Source: Anaerolineae bacterium (lineage in GTDB: Bacteria > Chloroflexota > Anaerolineae > UBA4142 > SHND01). From it: 37,530 bases of DNA. Below are positions 1 to 8,008 of this stretch, in pieces; the stretch's first letter is position 1; each line of letters opens with the position of its first letter. The stretch spans positions 1-37,530 of the forward strand of contig JADZCJ010000004.1 in assembly GCA_020851635.1 (NCBI GenBank). Reading direction: 5' to 3'. The translations under genes and the position numbers were made by a program. A model generated the notes under the pieces. That model was not told where the DNA came from, did not search any database, and was given only the letters and a program-made list of their open reading frames with translations.

Positions 1-114
1 CGGTCCGACTAATCATCAGGCTCATGGCACCAAGGAAAGGACGACCTCTGTGCCAGCCGCACACGCGGAGTCTAGCATATTTTCATTATTGGTGGTGAAT
101 GCAATTCATGTGGA

Positions 115-951
115 CTAATCGGAAATCGCCGACTCGTGCCAATATAGCAGACGTTTTTCAAGCCAACTCACCAGGGCGGTTAAAAAAATGCCCATGCCGG
201 CGAGCACAACCACCGCGGCGAATACAGAGACCTGTTGCAGGTTCGCAGCCGCCGTAAAGACGACGCGCCCCAGCCCTTCCCCTGCTCCTGCCCACTCTGC
301 CACCAGCGCGCCAATCACGGCGAGACTTACCGAAGTCTTGAACGCGGACAGCACATACGGCAGTGCGTGCGGCGCGCGCAGTCGCCAAAACACTTCAAAT
401 TCGGATGCAGATACACTTTCCAGAAATTCGAGCGACGTTGGGTTGACCGAACGCAGCCCCACGATGGTATTCACAAGGATGGGGAAAAAACAGAGGAGTG
501 CAGCCATCACGATTTTGGGCGTGGGTCCATACCCCATCCATATAATCAGGAGCGGCGCAATGACAATCATCGGGGTCGCTTTGATCAACACAACAAGCGG
601 AAACACGGTCCGCTCCATAAAACGCGATCTGGCAAGCACGGCGGCGATGACCATTGCCACGATAGCGCCAAAGAGGAAACCGGCGACAGCTTCGTAAAAC
701 GTCACGACGCCGTTCCGAAAATAATAACTCGCGTTTTCGACGAGCTCTACAAATACAGCCGATGGCTTGGGGAGGATGATGGGCGAAATGTTTTGAACGG
801 TGACGATGATCTCCCAAAGCAGTCCGAGACTGATCAAAAAGAGCGCGGGGGGCAGCACAGATTCGACCAGGTAGCGCCAGCGCGTATCTGTCCGCTTGAC
901 CTCTTTGACCGCACCGCCGTCCGCGACCAGTTCACGCATCTGTTCCGCCAT
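115..951 (-). CDS. ABC transporter permease, NitT/TauT (SsuC/TauC-like) family
   Basis: Inner-membrane permease of an importer for a small organic anion or related solute, pairing with the ATPase encoded just upstream. The protein has about six hydrophobic segments after a charged N-terminus of roughly 30 residues. It carries the BPD_transp_1 cytoplasmic-loop signature (EFEVFWRLRAPHALPYVLSA), which couples to the ATPase. Length is normal for SsuC/TauC/ThiX proteins. An ATG exists at 957, but the GGGAGG on the coding strand touches it and sits six bases before the second ATG at 951, so 951 is the better start. The gene overlaps the end of the ATPase gene, which implies translational coupling. 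No periplasmic binding protein is visible in the window; it may lie to the left. The substrate cannot be read from sequence. Family call is firm. Confidence 0.93.
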   Translation of the reverse strand: MAEQMRELVADGGAVKEVKRTDTRWRYLVESVLPPALFLISLGLLWEIIVTVQNISPIILPKPSAVFVELVENASYYFRNGVVTFYEAVAGFLFGAIVAMVIAAVLARSRFMERTVFPLVVLIKATPMIVIAPLLIIWMGYGPTPKIVMAALLCFFPILVNTIVGLRSVNPTSLEFLESVSASEFEVFWRLRAPHALPYVLSAFKTSVSLAVIGALVAEWAGAGEGLGRVVFTAAANLQQVSVFAAVVVLAGMGIFLTALVSWLEKRLLYWHESAISD

Positions 952-1732
952 TTCCATCCTCCCGCAGCAATCGCTTTAGTTTTTCGTGATATTCGAGAAA
1001 CTCGGGCGTGCGTTCGATCTCTTCTGTGCGTGGGCGCGGCAGTTTGATTTCCACCACCCCGCGCACACGTCCCGGTCGCGCGGACATCACCGCGACAACG
1101 TCCGACAGGATTATGGACTCGGGGATGCTGTGCGTCACAAACACAACAGTTTTGCGCGACCGTTCCCAAATCCGCAGCAGCTCATAGCGCATCGCCGCGC
1201 GGGTGATTTCGTCCAGCGCGCCGAACGGCTCATCCATCAGCAAGATGCGCGGGTCGAACGACAATGCGCGCGCAATCGCCACACGCTGCTGCATCCCGCC
1301 CGACAACTGGTACGGGTATGCGTCCTTGAACGCGCTCAACCCCACCAATTCCAACAGTTCCGCCGTCGAATGTTGGAGCGGCTTGTTCGCCTTGCGGTTC
1401 ACCGTCAGCGGCACTTCGATGTTTCCCGCCACCGTTTTCCACGGCAGCAGCCCGGGGTCCTGAAAGACAAAACCAAATTCCTTGGCGCGCTGGGCATGAT
1501 GAGGCGTCTCGCCATTGCCGATGGTCACTTTGCCTGTCGTCGGCTCGATCAGTCCGCCCATGATCCGCAGCATCGTGGACTTGCCGCATCCGCTCGGACC
1601 CAGCACGGAATAAAACTGACCCGCACCGATACGCAAATACACATTGTCGAGCGCCCTGACCTGGATTTGCCCCTTGCCGCTCGCAAATACTTTATTCAGG
1701 TTTTGAATGACGATTTGATCTTGAGCAGACAA
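932..1732 (-). CDS. ABC transporter ATP-binding protein, NitT/TauT (SsuB/TauB-like) family
   Basis: Cytoplasmic ATPase that powers the permease encoded next to it. All nucleotide-binding motifs are intact: Walker A GPSGCGKST, Q-loop FQDPGLLPWK, signature LSGGMQQR, Walker B LLMDEP and the switch histidine in FVTHS. The PGLLPW sequence after the Q-loop is typical of the nitrate/sulfonate/taurine group. At 266 residues it has normal family length with no regulatory extension. It lies about 20 bp after the FGGY kinase gene and overlaps the permease start, so it belongs to the grd-kinase operon. The ABC subfamily is clear, but the transported compound is not. Confidence 0.95.
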   Translation of the reverse strand: MSAQDQIVIQNLNKVFASGKGQIQVRALDNVYLRIGAGQFYSVLGPSGCGKSTMLRIMGGLIEPTTGKVTIGNGETPHHAQRAKEFGFVFQDPGLLPWKTVAGNIEVPLTVNRKANKPLQHSTAELLELVGLSAFKDAYPYQLSGGMQQRVAIARALSFDPRILLMDEPFGALDEITRAAMRYELLRIWERSRKTVVFVTHSIPESIILSDVVAVMSARPGRVRGVVEIKLPRPRTEEIERTPEFLEYHEKLKRLLREDGNGGTDA

Positions 1733-1752
1733 CGTTCACTCCTTCGGACCAA

Positions 1753-3204
1753 TCATGGGGGACCCGTGACGACGTTCAATTTCGCATACAAAGGTTTCAC
1801 GCTCGTATACAATTCGCGATACACCCCATACAGGTCCTGATAACGGGCGTGGTTTTCGCGGTTCGGCTCGATCACTTGCTGCGGTCGCATCATCGCTCTA
1901 GCTCCGCGCCCAAAATCCTCAAATACGCCGACGCCCACTCCCGCAATCATGGCGGAGCCCAACACCGCCGCCTCTGTCACCTGCGGAACAACGATGCGCG
2001 TACCCGTTACGTCTGCTTTGATGCGGCACCACAGCTCGCTCGTCGCTTGCCCACCGCAGCAATGAATCTCATCCACTCTCGCGCCTGCGGTTTCGATCTG
2101 GTCCATAATGTGCCGTATCGAATACCCGACCGCTTCCAGAATCGCGCGGGTCATGTGTGCGCGCGTGTGATTCAGCGCCAGACCAAAAAATACCCCGCGC
2201 GCCGTCGTGTCCCATAACGGAGCCCGCTCGCCCGCCAAATACGGCAGAAAAATCAATCGCTCGCTGCCGTCTTGCGCCGCGCCCGCCTGCTCGACCATGG
2301 ACCAATCATCTGGCTCTGCGTAAAGCACATCGCTGCGCCACCAGTCCAGCGCGCGCCCCGATGTAAAGGTCGGACCGCCGAGATAAAACGAGCGCCCATC
2401 AAAGGATGGGATGCAGAAAATACCTTGCGCCGCAAGCGGCTCATCCCAGCACACATTAAAACTCTGCGAGGTCCCGCCATTGTCACACGCAACGCCCCGA
2501 CCCACCGCGCCGCTTCCCAAAATCCCGCCAAAATAATCAGTGATGCCGCCAATCACGGCAAGACCCTGCGGCAGTCCGGTCAATTCCGCGGCGCGCGACG
2601 TGACCGATCCGACCCGCTGACCCATCTCGCGCGTCTCGGGAAGTTTCCGCTCGTCGAGCTCTGATGTCTGCACCAGTCCCGCATCCCACGGCGTCACGCT
2701 CGCCCAGGTTGAGACCACCGGCTCGCCGGTCAGCTGCATCGCCACAAAATCCCATGCCTGGCAAAACCAGCGCGCCCGCGCATATGCGTCAGGGTTCGCT
2801 TCCGACAGCCACATTACTTTGGCAAGGAACGAATGGGACGGCACAGTCCGTTTTGCCCGCTCGGTCAGCGTTTGCGCGTGTCCCGCGGCCCGACGGTCCA
2901 TCCACGTCAGCGCCGGCGCAACCGGTGTCAGCGTTTCATCCACCGCCACCATGGTGGGACCCTGTCCGCCGACACAGACCCCCAGAATCGCGCCCGGCTC
3001 GACCTGTGCGGTCGTTTCTCGTATTGCTCTGACAACGTGCTGCCACCACTCGCGCGGGTCCTGTTCCGCCGCGTCCCCGTCGGTGCGCAGAGCGTCCGGA
3101 TAGTTCGCGACGCGCATTGCCGCCGCGCGCCCATCTATCCCGAACGCGCCCACCTTGACGCGCGTCGTCCCCACATCAATCCCCAACAGCAGCGGTCCAG
3201 TCAC
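1753..3204 (-). CDS. FGGY-family carbohydrate kinase (xylulokinase/LsrK-like)
   Basis: Cytoplasmic kinase that phosphorylates a sugar, polyol or related hydroxy compound with ATP. The N-terminal FGGY domain opens with the phosphate-binding motif GIDVGTTRVK (residues 8-17). The C-terminal half has the second actin-like nucleotide fold, with DNGGTSQSF, a LPYLAGERAPLWD segment typical of xylulokinase relatives, and GGQATSELW. At 483 residues it matches the family. Translation appears to start at GTG (3204-3202), one base after the TAG of the dehydrogenase gene, so the two genes are tightly coupled. With the LsrF-like aldolase two genes upstream it recalls the LsrK/LsrF pairing of autoinducer-2 degradation. 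The Grd genes and missing Lsr transporter argue against the AI-2 pathway itself. Specificity is unknown. Confidence 0.9.
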   Translation of the reverse strand: MTGPLLLGIDVGTTRVKVGAFGIDGRAAAMRVANYPDALRTDGDAAEQDPREWWQHVVRAIRETTAQVEPGAILGVCVGGQGPTMVAVDETLTPVAPALTWMDRRAAGHAQTLTERAKRTVPSHSFLAKVMWLSEANPDAYARARWFCQAWDFVAMQLTGEPVVSTWASVTPWDAGLVQTSELDERKLPETREMGQRVGSVTSRAAELTGLPQGLAVIGGITDYFGGILGSGAVGRGVACDNGGTSQSFNVCWDEPLAAQGIFCIPSFDGRSFYLGGPTFTSGRALDWWRSDVLYAEPDDWSMVEQAGAAQDGSERLIFLPYLAGERAPLWDTTARGVFFGLALNHTRAHMTRAILEAVGYSIRHIMDQIETAGARVDEIHCCGGQATSELWCRIKADVTGTRIVVPQVTEAAVLGSAMIAGVGVGVFEDFGRGARAMMRPQQVIEPNRENHARYQDLYGVYRELYTSVKPLYAKLNVVTGPP

Positions 3205-3205
3205 G

Positions 3206-4255
3206 CTATGGATTCACCACCACCCGGTACGTGCCCAAATCCACCGATGCTTCGAACGCCGGGGTAATCTCATCCAACGAATACGTCGCCGAAATGACAG
3301 AGCGCAAATCCAGAGCGCGCGAGCTCACCACCTGCGCCGATTGTTGAAACTCGATCGGCGAGGTGCTGATCGTGCCAGTCAACACAATCTCGTTGTCGTG
3401 AAACCAGTTTGGGTCCAGATTCAACAGCGCGCCCTTGGGCTCCATCCGCGCATACACCATCACGCGCCCCCCCTTTGCCAGCGCGCCGAACGATGCTTGC
3501 AGCGCGGGCACATAACTCGTCGCCACCACAATCACGTCCGCGCCCCGCCCGTTCGTCAGCCCTTTGACCTGTTCCGCAAAATCACCCGCATTCGGATCAA
3601 TCGCCGCCGACGCGCCAAATTTCAGCGAGTCCGCGCGCCGTCCCGCGTGCGGCTCGCTCACGATCACTTGCGCGCCGCGCCCTTTGCACACCATGACATG
3701 CAAGAGCCCCATCACGCCGCCGCCGACAATTACCACCGAATCACCCGCGACCACATTCGCCTTGTTCACGCTCCGCAGGACGCAGGCGAGCGGTTCGGTC
3801 AATGATGCTTCCAGCAAATCCGCGTCGGGAGAGAGCTTGAACACCTGGTATTCTTTGGCGAGTTTGTGCGTCGCCAGCCCGGCGGGACCCATCGGACCCT
3901 TTGGTTTTTCGCCGCCTGCACGCTTGAACCACACATTTTCGCACGCATATCCGCGCCGGCACGAATAGCAGCTGCCGCAGCGATCAATCGCCCAAATAGC
4001 CACCTTGTCGCCCGTCTTGATGTTGACGACCTGCGGTCCCGTCGCTTCCACGACGCCCGCCATCTCGTGCCCGCCATACAGAGGATAAAAACGCGTGTCC
4101 GCGCCCGTGAACGCCCGCTGTTCGAACGTGCATAGCGCCGAATGTCGCACGCGCACCAACACATCATCCCCAGCCAACCCCGGCAGCGCCGATTCTTCGA
4201 TCTCGACGCGTCGAGGTCCGACAATCACCGCTCTTCGCATCAATTCAGTAGCCAT
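3206..4255 (-). CDS. Zinc-dependent medium-chain dehydrogenase (threonine/sorbitol dehydrogenase-like)
   Basis: NAD(P)-dependent alcohol/polyol dehydrogenase of the MDR superfamily. The GroES-like N-terminal domain has likely catalytic zinc ligands Cys42 and His63-Glu64 (GGHEMAG). The structural-zinc cysteines are Cys93, Cys96, Cys99 and Cys105 in DRCGSCYSCRRGYAC. The Rossmann domain carries GGGVMG near residue 177. At 349 residues it has normal length. The gene sits between the class I aldolase and the FGGY kinase, which fits oxidation of a hydroxyl on the compound the operon degrades. Substrate and coenzyme preference cannot be assigned. The 137-base gap between it and the aldolase gene contains a short AATCAAAAATC-type repeat. 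Confidence 0.92.
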   Translation of the reverse strand: MATELMRRAVIVGPRRVEIEESALPGLAGDDVLVRVRHSALCTFEQRAFTGADTRFYPLYGGHEMAGVVEATGPQVVNIKTGDKVAIWAIDRCGSCYSCRRGYACENVWFKRAGGEKPKGPMGPAGLATHKLAKEYQVFKLSPDADLLEASLTEPLACVLRSVNKANVVAGDSVVIVGGGVMGLLHVMVCKGRGAQVIVSEPHAGRRADSLKFGASAAIDPNAGDFAEQVKGLTNGRGADVIVVATSYVPALQASFGALAKGGRVMVYARMEPKGALLNLDPNWFHDNEIVLTGTISTSPIEFQQSAQVVSSRALDLRSVISATYSLDEITPAFEASVDLGTYRVVVNP

Positions 4256-4392
4256 AATTCGCTCTAGTGACGACTTTCGTCATTCCTTTCAGCTTGACGG
4301 ATCGCATCCCCAAAAATTGCATCTCGCCAATCAAAAATCAAAAACCTGTCTTGGGCTCAGTAAAGGACCGAAATTCGAAAACTACTCAAGCT

Positions 4393-5190
4393 CTAGTCCC
4401 GCAACAGCTCCATCGCCTCTTCCACCGACACGCCGCCATGCACAATCGCCACAACCGCTTGTGTCATCTGCTTTACTCTGGCGTGCCCCCAAATGTTGCG
4501 CCCCATTGCCACCCCGCGCGCGCCCGCATCAACCGCCTCGCGCACCGTCCGCAGCGTGCCCGCATCGTCCTGGCTCTTGGGTCCGCCGAGCACCACAACG
4601 GGCACAAAACAGTTCTCGATCACCCTTTGAAAACTCTCGCGACTGCCCGTGTATTGCGTCTTGACAATATCCACACCCAGTTCCGCGCCCACACGCGCCG
4701 CCAGCGCCAGTGTTTCGGGCAGTCGCGCATCCTCGCCGCCTTCAAACCCGCGCGGCAGCATTTCACCCATCAGCGGCAAACCCCAATTCACACACTGTTT
4801 GCTTAATGCGGCGAGATACGACAGATTCTTGTCTTCGTTTTCCGAACCCGGAAAACCCATCACCACAACCCCGTCCGCGCCGAGTTTCAAAGCCGTTTCC
4901 GCATCATTGATCAGACTGCCGCGCCACGCCTTGCTGCCCAGCTTGGTCGCCCCGCCGTCTACCCGCAGAATCATCGCAGTCGGCATCAGCGGCTCGGCAA
5001 ATTTTTGCGCGATCCCCACCGTCGTCATGATCGCATCCGCGCCGCCTTCCACCACTTGCTCGATCAGCGGCAGCGGGTTCTCCAGCCCCGGTTGAATTCC
5101 AAAATATGCTCCGTGGTCCATCGCCACGATCACCGCGCGTCCCTCCGCCGAAAAAATTCGGCGCATTCGTCGCATTTTTCCAATGCTCAT
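4393..5190 (-). CDS. Class I aldolase/thiolase, DeoC/FbaB (LsrF-like) family
   Basis: TIM-barrel Schiff-base aldolase of the DhnA/FbaB/LsrF group, expected to cleave or transfer the carbon chain of a phosphorylated keto compound. Recognisable points are VAMDHGAYFG near the N-terminus, the likely Schiff-base lysine Lys177 in DIVKTQYTG, and the phosphate-binding C-terminus VVVLGGPK and GVAMGRNIWGH. At 265 residues it is slightly shorter than E. coli LsrF. It lies 64 bases after grdB and 137 bases before the dehydrogenase gene on the same strand. Kinase plus aldolase points to a phosphorylated intermediate split into two smaller metabolites. Fructose-bisphosphate aldolase activity is possible, but the neighbourhood argues for a specialised substrate. 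Confidence 0.9.
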   Translation of the reverse strand: MSIGKMRRMRRIFSAEGRAVIVAMDHGAYFGIQPGLENPLPLIEQVVEGGADAIMTTVGIAQKFAEPLMPTAMILRVDGGATKLGSKAWRGSLINDAETALKLGADGVVVMGFPGSENEDKNLSYLAALSKQCVNWGLPLMGEMLPRGFEGGEDARLPETLALAARVGAELGVDIVKTQYTGSRESFQRVIENCFVPVVVLGGPKSQDDAGTLRTVREAVDAGARGVAMGRNIWGHARVKQMTQAVVAIVHGGVSVEEAMELLRD

Positions 5191-5254
5191 AAGAGTCCGT
5201 TATATACAGCGCGACGCAGTCTTACCCGCCCGGGTAAACACTGCGCCGCGCCTT

Positions 5255-6568
5255 TTACGTTTCAAAGATGGTTTGTTTTTCGATCCGAGCTGCCAACGCA
5301 TCCAGCGAAACTTGCATCACGCGTTTGCGCCATTCCAATTCGTGTTCGGGGTCTTGGGTCGGGTCTCCGGTCGGGTGCGGGATCCGTCCCGCGCGCACGA
5401 TCCGATTTGCGCCGACGGCGGTCGCAACCGATGTCATCGCCGTAATCACAACGGCGGGGAGTCCTTCCCGTTCGATTTCTTTGACGAGCGTTGCGCCGCA
5501 ACGCGTGCCCGTCCCTCAGGTAGCTGTAATAATGATGCCTTCGATGCCCTCTTGCTTCATCCGGTTCGCCATCGCGCGCCCGATTTCCGTGCCCGTCGCA
5601 ATCGGCATCCCGCACCCTACGGTTGAAAAGAATGCATCATACAATTCTGCAAACGCGCCGCCCTTTTCCAGTACGCGCAGCGCGTCAACGGGGACCATGC
5701 GGTTCGGGTCCGCATTTGCAAACCGCGCGTCATATCCGCCGTGCGCCGATTCGTATCCACCCGCCGCAAGCGTGTCCATTCCAAGTATCGAGTAGGTTTG
5801 CCATCGGGTCGCGCGCACCGATTCGATATGGTCGGGATTTCCGGTCGGCACCGTGCCGCCTTCTGTGCCCACCGCAATTGTCGCGTGTTTCAAATCGTTC
5901 ACGGGGTTCGCGGGCGTAACGCGGTCATAGGTCGGCACACGCAGCTCGGTCTCGTATGGTTCGCCGCGCACCTTGCGCAGCAGCATTTGCACGCCGCGCT
6001 TGGCAGCCGTCTCTGGCACAAATACATTGCGCCGTTTGCCGCTCGGCAAATATCCTTCTTGCGCGGGCGTCCCGAGGGTTTCGCCGCGCGCCAATTTCAA
6101 ACCCAGCCGCGCCATCGGCGCAACCGCCTCGCGCATTTTCGCCGCCGTGCCGCCCGTCGGGACCACATAAATATACGGCGCATACACTTCGGCGGCAGGA
6201 TTTTCAGGGGCAACACCCGTGAGCGCAGGAATGCCCAGTTTTTCGTGCGCCACCACGCAAATCTTGCCGCACGCCATTCCATAACGACCCGAATCGAATG
6301 CGGGTCCCGCAATAATCAAGTCGGGCTTGTCGTCCGCGATCTGCGCAATCAAATCATCGGCGACGCGGTCGGCGTTTTCGTTAAAATAGGTGTCACCGCA
6401 CAAAATCGTCGCGACGATCTCTGCGTCCTGCCCAAATGCCGCCTGCAGCGCCCGTCCCGGACCCACCGCGCCTGCGCGCCGTTCCGGACGCGCGTCCGCC
6501 TTGTCCTCGCCGCCGATTCCGGCAAAGAACTGGTTAATGTAATGAACAACCCGAATTTTTTCGCTCAT
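5255..6568 (-). CDS. grdB: Glycine/sarcosine/betaine reductase component B selenoprotein subunit (GrdB-like), in-frame UGA as selenocysteine
   Basis: GrdB is the selenoprotein subunit of component B, which with pyruvoyl-carrying GrdE products binds an amine substrate and reductively cleaves its C-N bond. The reading frame begins MSEKIRVVHYINQFFAGIGG, the usual GrdB N-terminus, with substrate-domain hallmarks CGDTYF, AGPAFDSGRYG and GGTVPTGNPDHIES. A TGA at 5516-5518 interrupts the frame at residue 351, close to where selenocysteine sits in characterised GrdB. Reading through gives TATUGTGTRCGATLVKEIER and then a normal GrdB C-terminus (VGANRIVRAGRIPHPTGDP) ending at 5255, for 437 residues. 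A good stem-loop follows the TGA. The ATG at 6568 overlaps the oxidoreductase stop by four bases; a longer upstream start would add a low-complexity tail. The cysteine I expect three residues after Sec is glycine here. The specific substrate is unknown. Confidence 0.9.
5483..5513 (-). promoter_or_regulatory. Candidate bacterial SECIS element just after the grdB UGA codon
   Basis: On the coding strand the UGA (5518-5516) is followed by an apical stem of seven perfect pairs, GCGTTGC with GCAACGC (5488-5504), closing a GGC loop. A lower stem GACG/CGTC (5510-5513 with 5483-5486) lies below an asymmetric internal loop. The loop begins 19 bases after the UGA and its first base is G, matching the general bacterial SECIS model (short apical loop with G in the first two positions, within a few tens of bases of UGA). 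The stem also lies in coding sequence, so pairing is constrained by the protein. No folding energy was calculated. Confidence 0.65.
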
Positions 6569-7899
6569 CGTTTCCCTGCCACCATCTCCGCCACCCTCTC
6601 CCCCGAGCTCACCGCCGTCTCTTGCGAAGGAAAAATCCCCGTACAATCTCCCGCCAGGAACAATCCATCCCCCCACTCTATCGGCAGCGGCTGTTGGTTC
6701 GGCTGCGGCGCCGCCACGGCGGGACAAATCTTGTATTCGAGCACCTGCTCGTAGCGTTCGCCTTCAAACATCCTGCTCAACGGCTTGTCCGCGCCCGCGC
6801 CTCGATAGGTCAAGACGTTAAAATACTTTAGCCCCTGCGCATCCGTTTGCGCTTCACCGCCAAACAACACCGCACCTCCGTACCCCTCGGCTCGCCAGAG
6901 GTGGAGATTGCCGGGCACATTAGTCTTGCCGTGCAGCAGCCGCGCCGAGCCGCTTCCATACACCACGGCGCCCATTCTTGCGCGCATTTCCGGCACAACT
7001 GCGGCAGCCGCGTTCGCCGGAATCGCCACGACCAATCGCCGGGAACGCACCAGATGTATCACCTCGTCCTGTCTGTAATGCGTCACAAACCCGTCTGCGT
7101 CGCGTTCTACGGCGAGCGCCTGCGCGTTCGTTTCGATCAGCCCGTTCAAACGCGCCGCCAGCGCTTCGGGCAGCTGCATCAGCCCACCGGTCAAATTGGC
7201 GGGGTGACTCAGGTTGAATCCGAGCAGCAGCACTCCAAACGCGGCGGAAATTGTTTCGGGTGCGCTGAACGTGAACGCAATAAACGGGTCAATAAATTTC
7301 CGCCTTAAACTCTCGCCAAATCCAAATTGCGCCGCCCAATCGCTCACGGAACGGTCGTGCAGCGCCAAGAGTTCGTCAAAATGGGTGGGAGACGTCACGC
7401 GGCGCATGTAAAAATAAAATCGCAATAACTGCGCCGCTTCGCCCGGCGTAAAGACGCCCCGCCCCACCAGACCCCGCGCCCCTTCCGCGACCAGCGCGAG
7501 ATTGTTTGCGTGCATCACACGCCCGTCAATGCCCAATACCATCTCGCGCCGCGGAATGATCCGCACCTTGTCGCGCAGCCCCAGCTCGTTCACCAGCGCC
7601 ATATATCGCGGATACGCTGACGGTTGAAACGTCACTGCGCCCAGATTCAAAACATTCGATTCAATTTTTAAACTGCGTACGCGTCCCCCTACCGAGGGTT
7701 CGCGTTCCAACACCATCACATCATCCTGTGTGCAAGGTTTCGCGACTGCTTGCGTATAGCGGTACGCGCACGTCAACCCCGCCAGCCCTGCCCCCAAAAT
7801 CAACACCTGCGTTTGATGTTCTCTCTGCGCCCCGCCCGAGAAATCCTTGTCCTCCGGACTCTGGTCAAACGAAAACCGCTCTCCAAACGCAATCGCCAT
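6565..7899 (-). CDS. FAD-dependent oxidoreductase, flavin amine oxidase/protoporphyrinogen oxidase-like
   Basis: Flavoprotein with the FAD-binding Rossmann motif VLILGAGLAGL near residues 32-42, preceded by about 30 extra residues, then the VLEREPSVGGRV second glycine segment of the amine-oxidase superfamily. The C-terminus has GLFLAGDCTGIFPSQETAVSSGERVAEMV, the usual second FAD-contacting segment. There is no signal peptide or clear membrane helix, so it is probably cytoplasmic. It sits between grdE and grdB, with its stop overlapping the grdB start by four bases (ATGA), which strongly links it to component B. It could oxidise the substrate before cleavage or supply electrons to the selenoprotein. 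Both ideas are inference, because known glycine reductase operons use thioredoxin and thioredoxin reductase for electron supply. Confidence 0.88.
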   Translation of the reverse strand: MAIAFGERFSFDQSPEDKDFSGGAQREHQTQVLILGAGLAGLTCAYRYTQAVAKPCTQDDVMVLEREPSVGGRVRSLKIESNVLNLGAVTFQPSAYPRYMALVNELGLRDKVRIIPRREMVLGIDGRVMHANNLALVAEGARGLVGRGVFTPGEAAQLLRFYFYMRRVTSPTHFDELLALHDRSVSDWAAQFGFGESLRRKFIDPFIAFTFSAPETISAAFGVLLLGFNLSHPANLTGGLMQLPEALAARLNGLIETNAQALAVERDADGFVTHYRQDEVIHLVRSRRLVVAIPANAAAAVVPEMRARMGAVVYGSGSARLLHGKTNVPGNLHLWRAEGYGGAVLFGGEAQTDAQGLKYFNVLTYRGAGADKPLSRMFEGERYEQVLEYKICPAVAAPQPNQQPLPIEWGDGLFLAGDCTGIFPSQETAVSSGERVAEMVAGKR

Positions 7900-8008
7900 G
7901 ATCTATTCGCGAATCTTTTATCGCAAATCGCTGATCGCGGATCGCGGAGCGTCTACCCCTGACGTATCTCCCAATCGAAAATCAGCAATCAAAAACCTAA
8001 AATCTCTC

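Noticed and set aside
1-114. Start of another minus-strand gene (ATG at 25, reading MSLMISRT)
   Set aside because: Only eight codons are visible before the window edge and no ribosome binding site is seen, so it cannot be supported. A short palindrome TGAAT-GCA-ATTCA nearby is also too weak to call.
235-1047. Long plus-strand frames opposite the ABC transporter genes, and similar ones opposite the helicase, gltB and aldolase
   Set aside because: They are antisense shadows of clear minus-strand genes, rich in His, Arg and Pro, with no recognisable family.
1753-5190. Autoinducer-2 (Lsr) degradation cluster
   Set aside because: The kinase and aldolase resemble LsrK and LsrF in family only. There is no LsrB, LsrG or Lsr-type transporter, and Grd genes are present.
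5255-5449. Separate small gene downstream of a truncated grdB
   Set aside because: It is in frame with grdB across a single TGA and matches the GrdB C-terminus, so selenocysteine read-through explains it better.
6569-6727. Longer grdB start giving a 53-residue N-terminal extension
   Set aside because: The extension is Gly/Ala/Arg-rich translation of the oxidoreductase gene's other frame. The ATG at 6568 begins the family N-terminus and overlaps the upstream stop.
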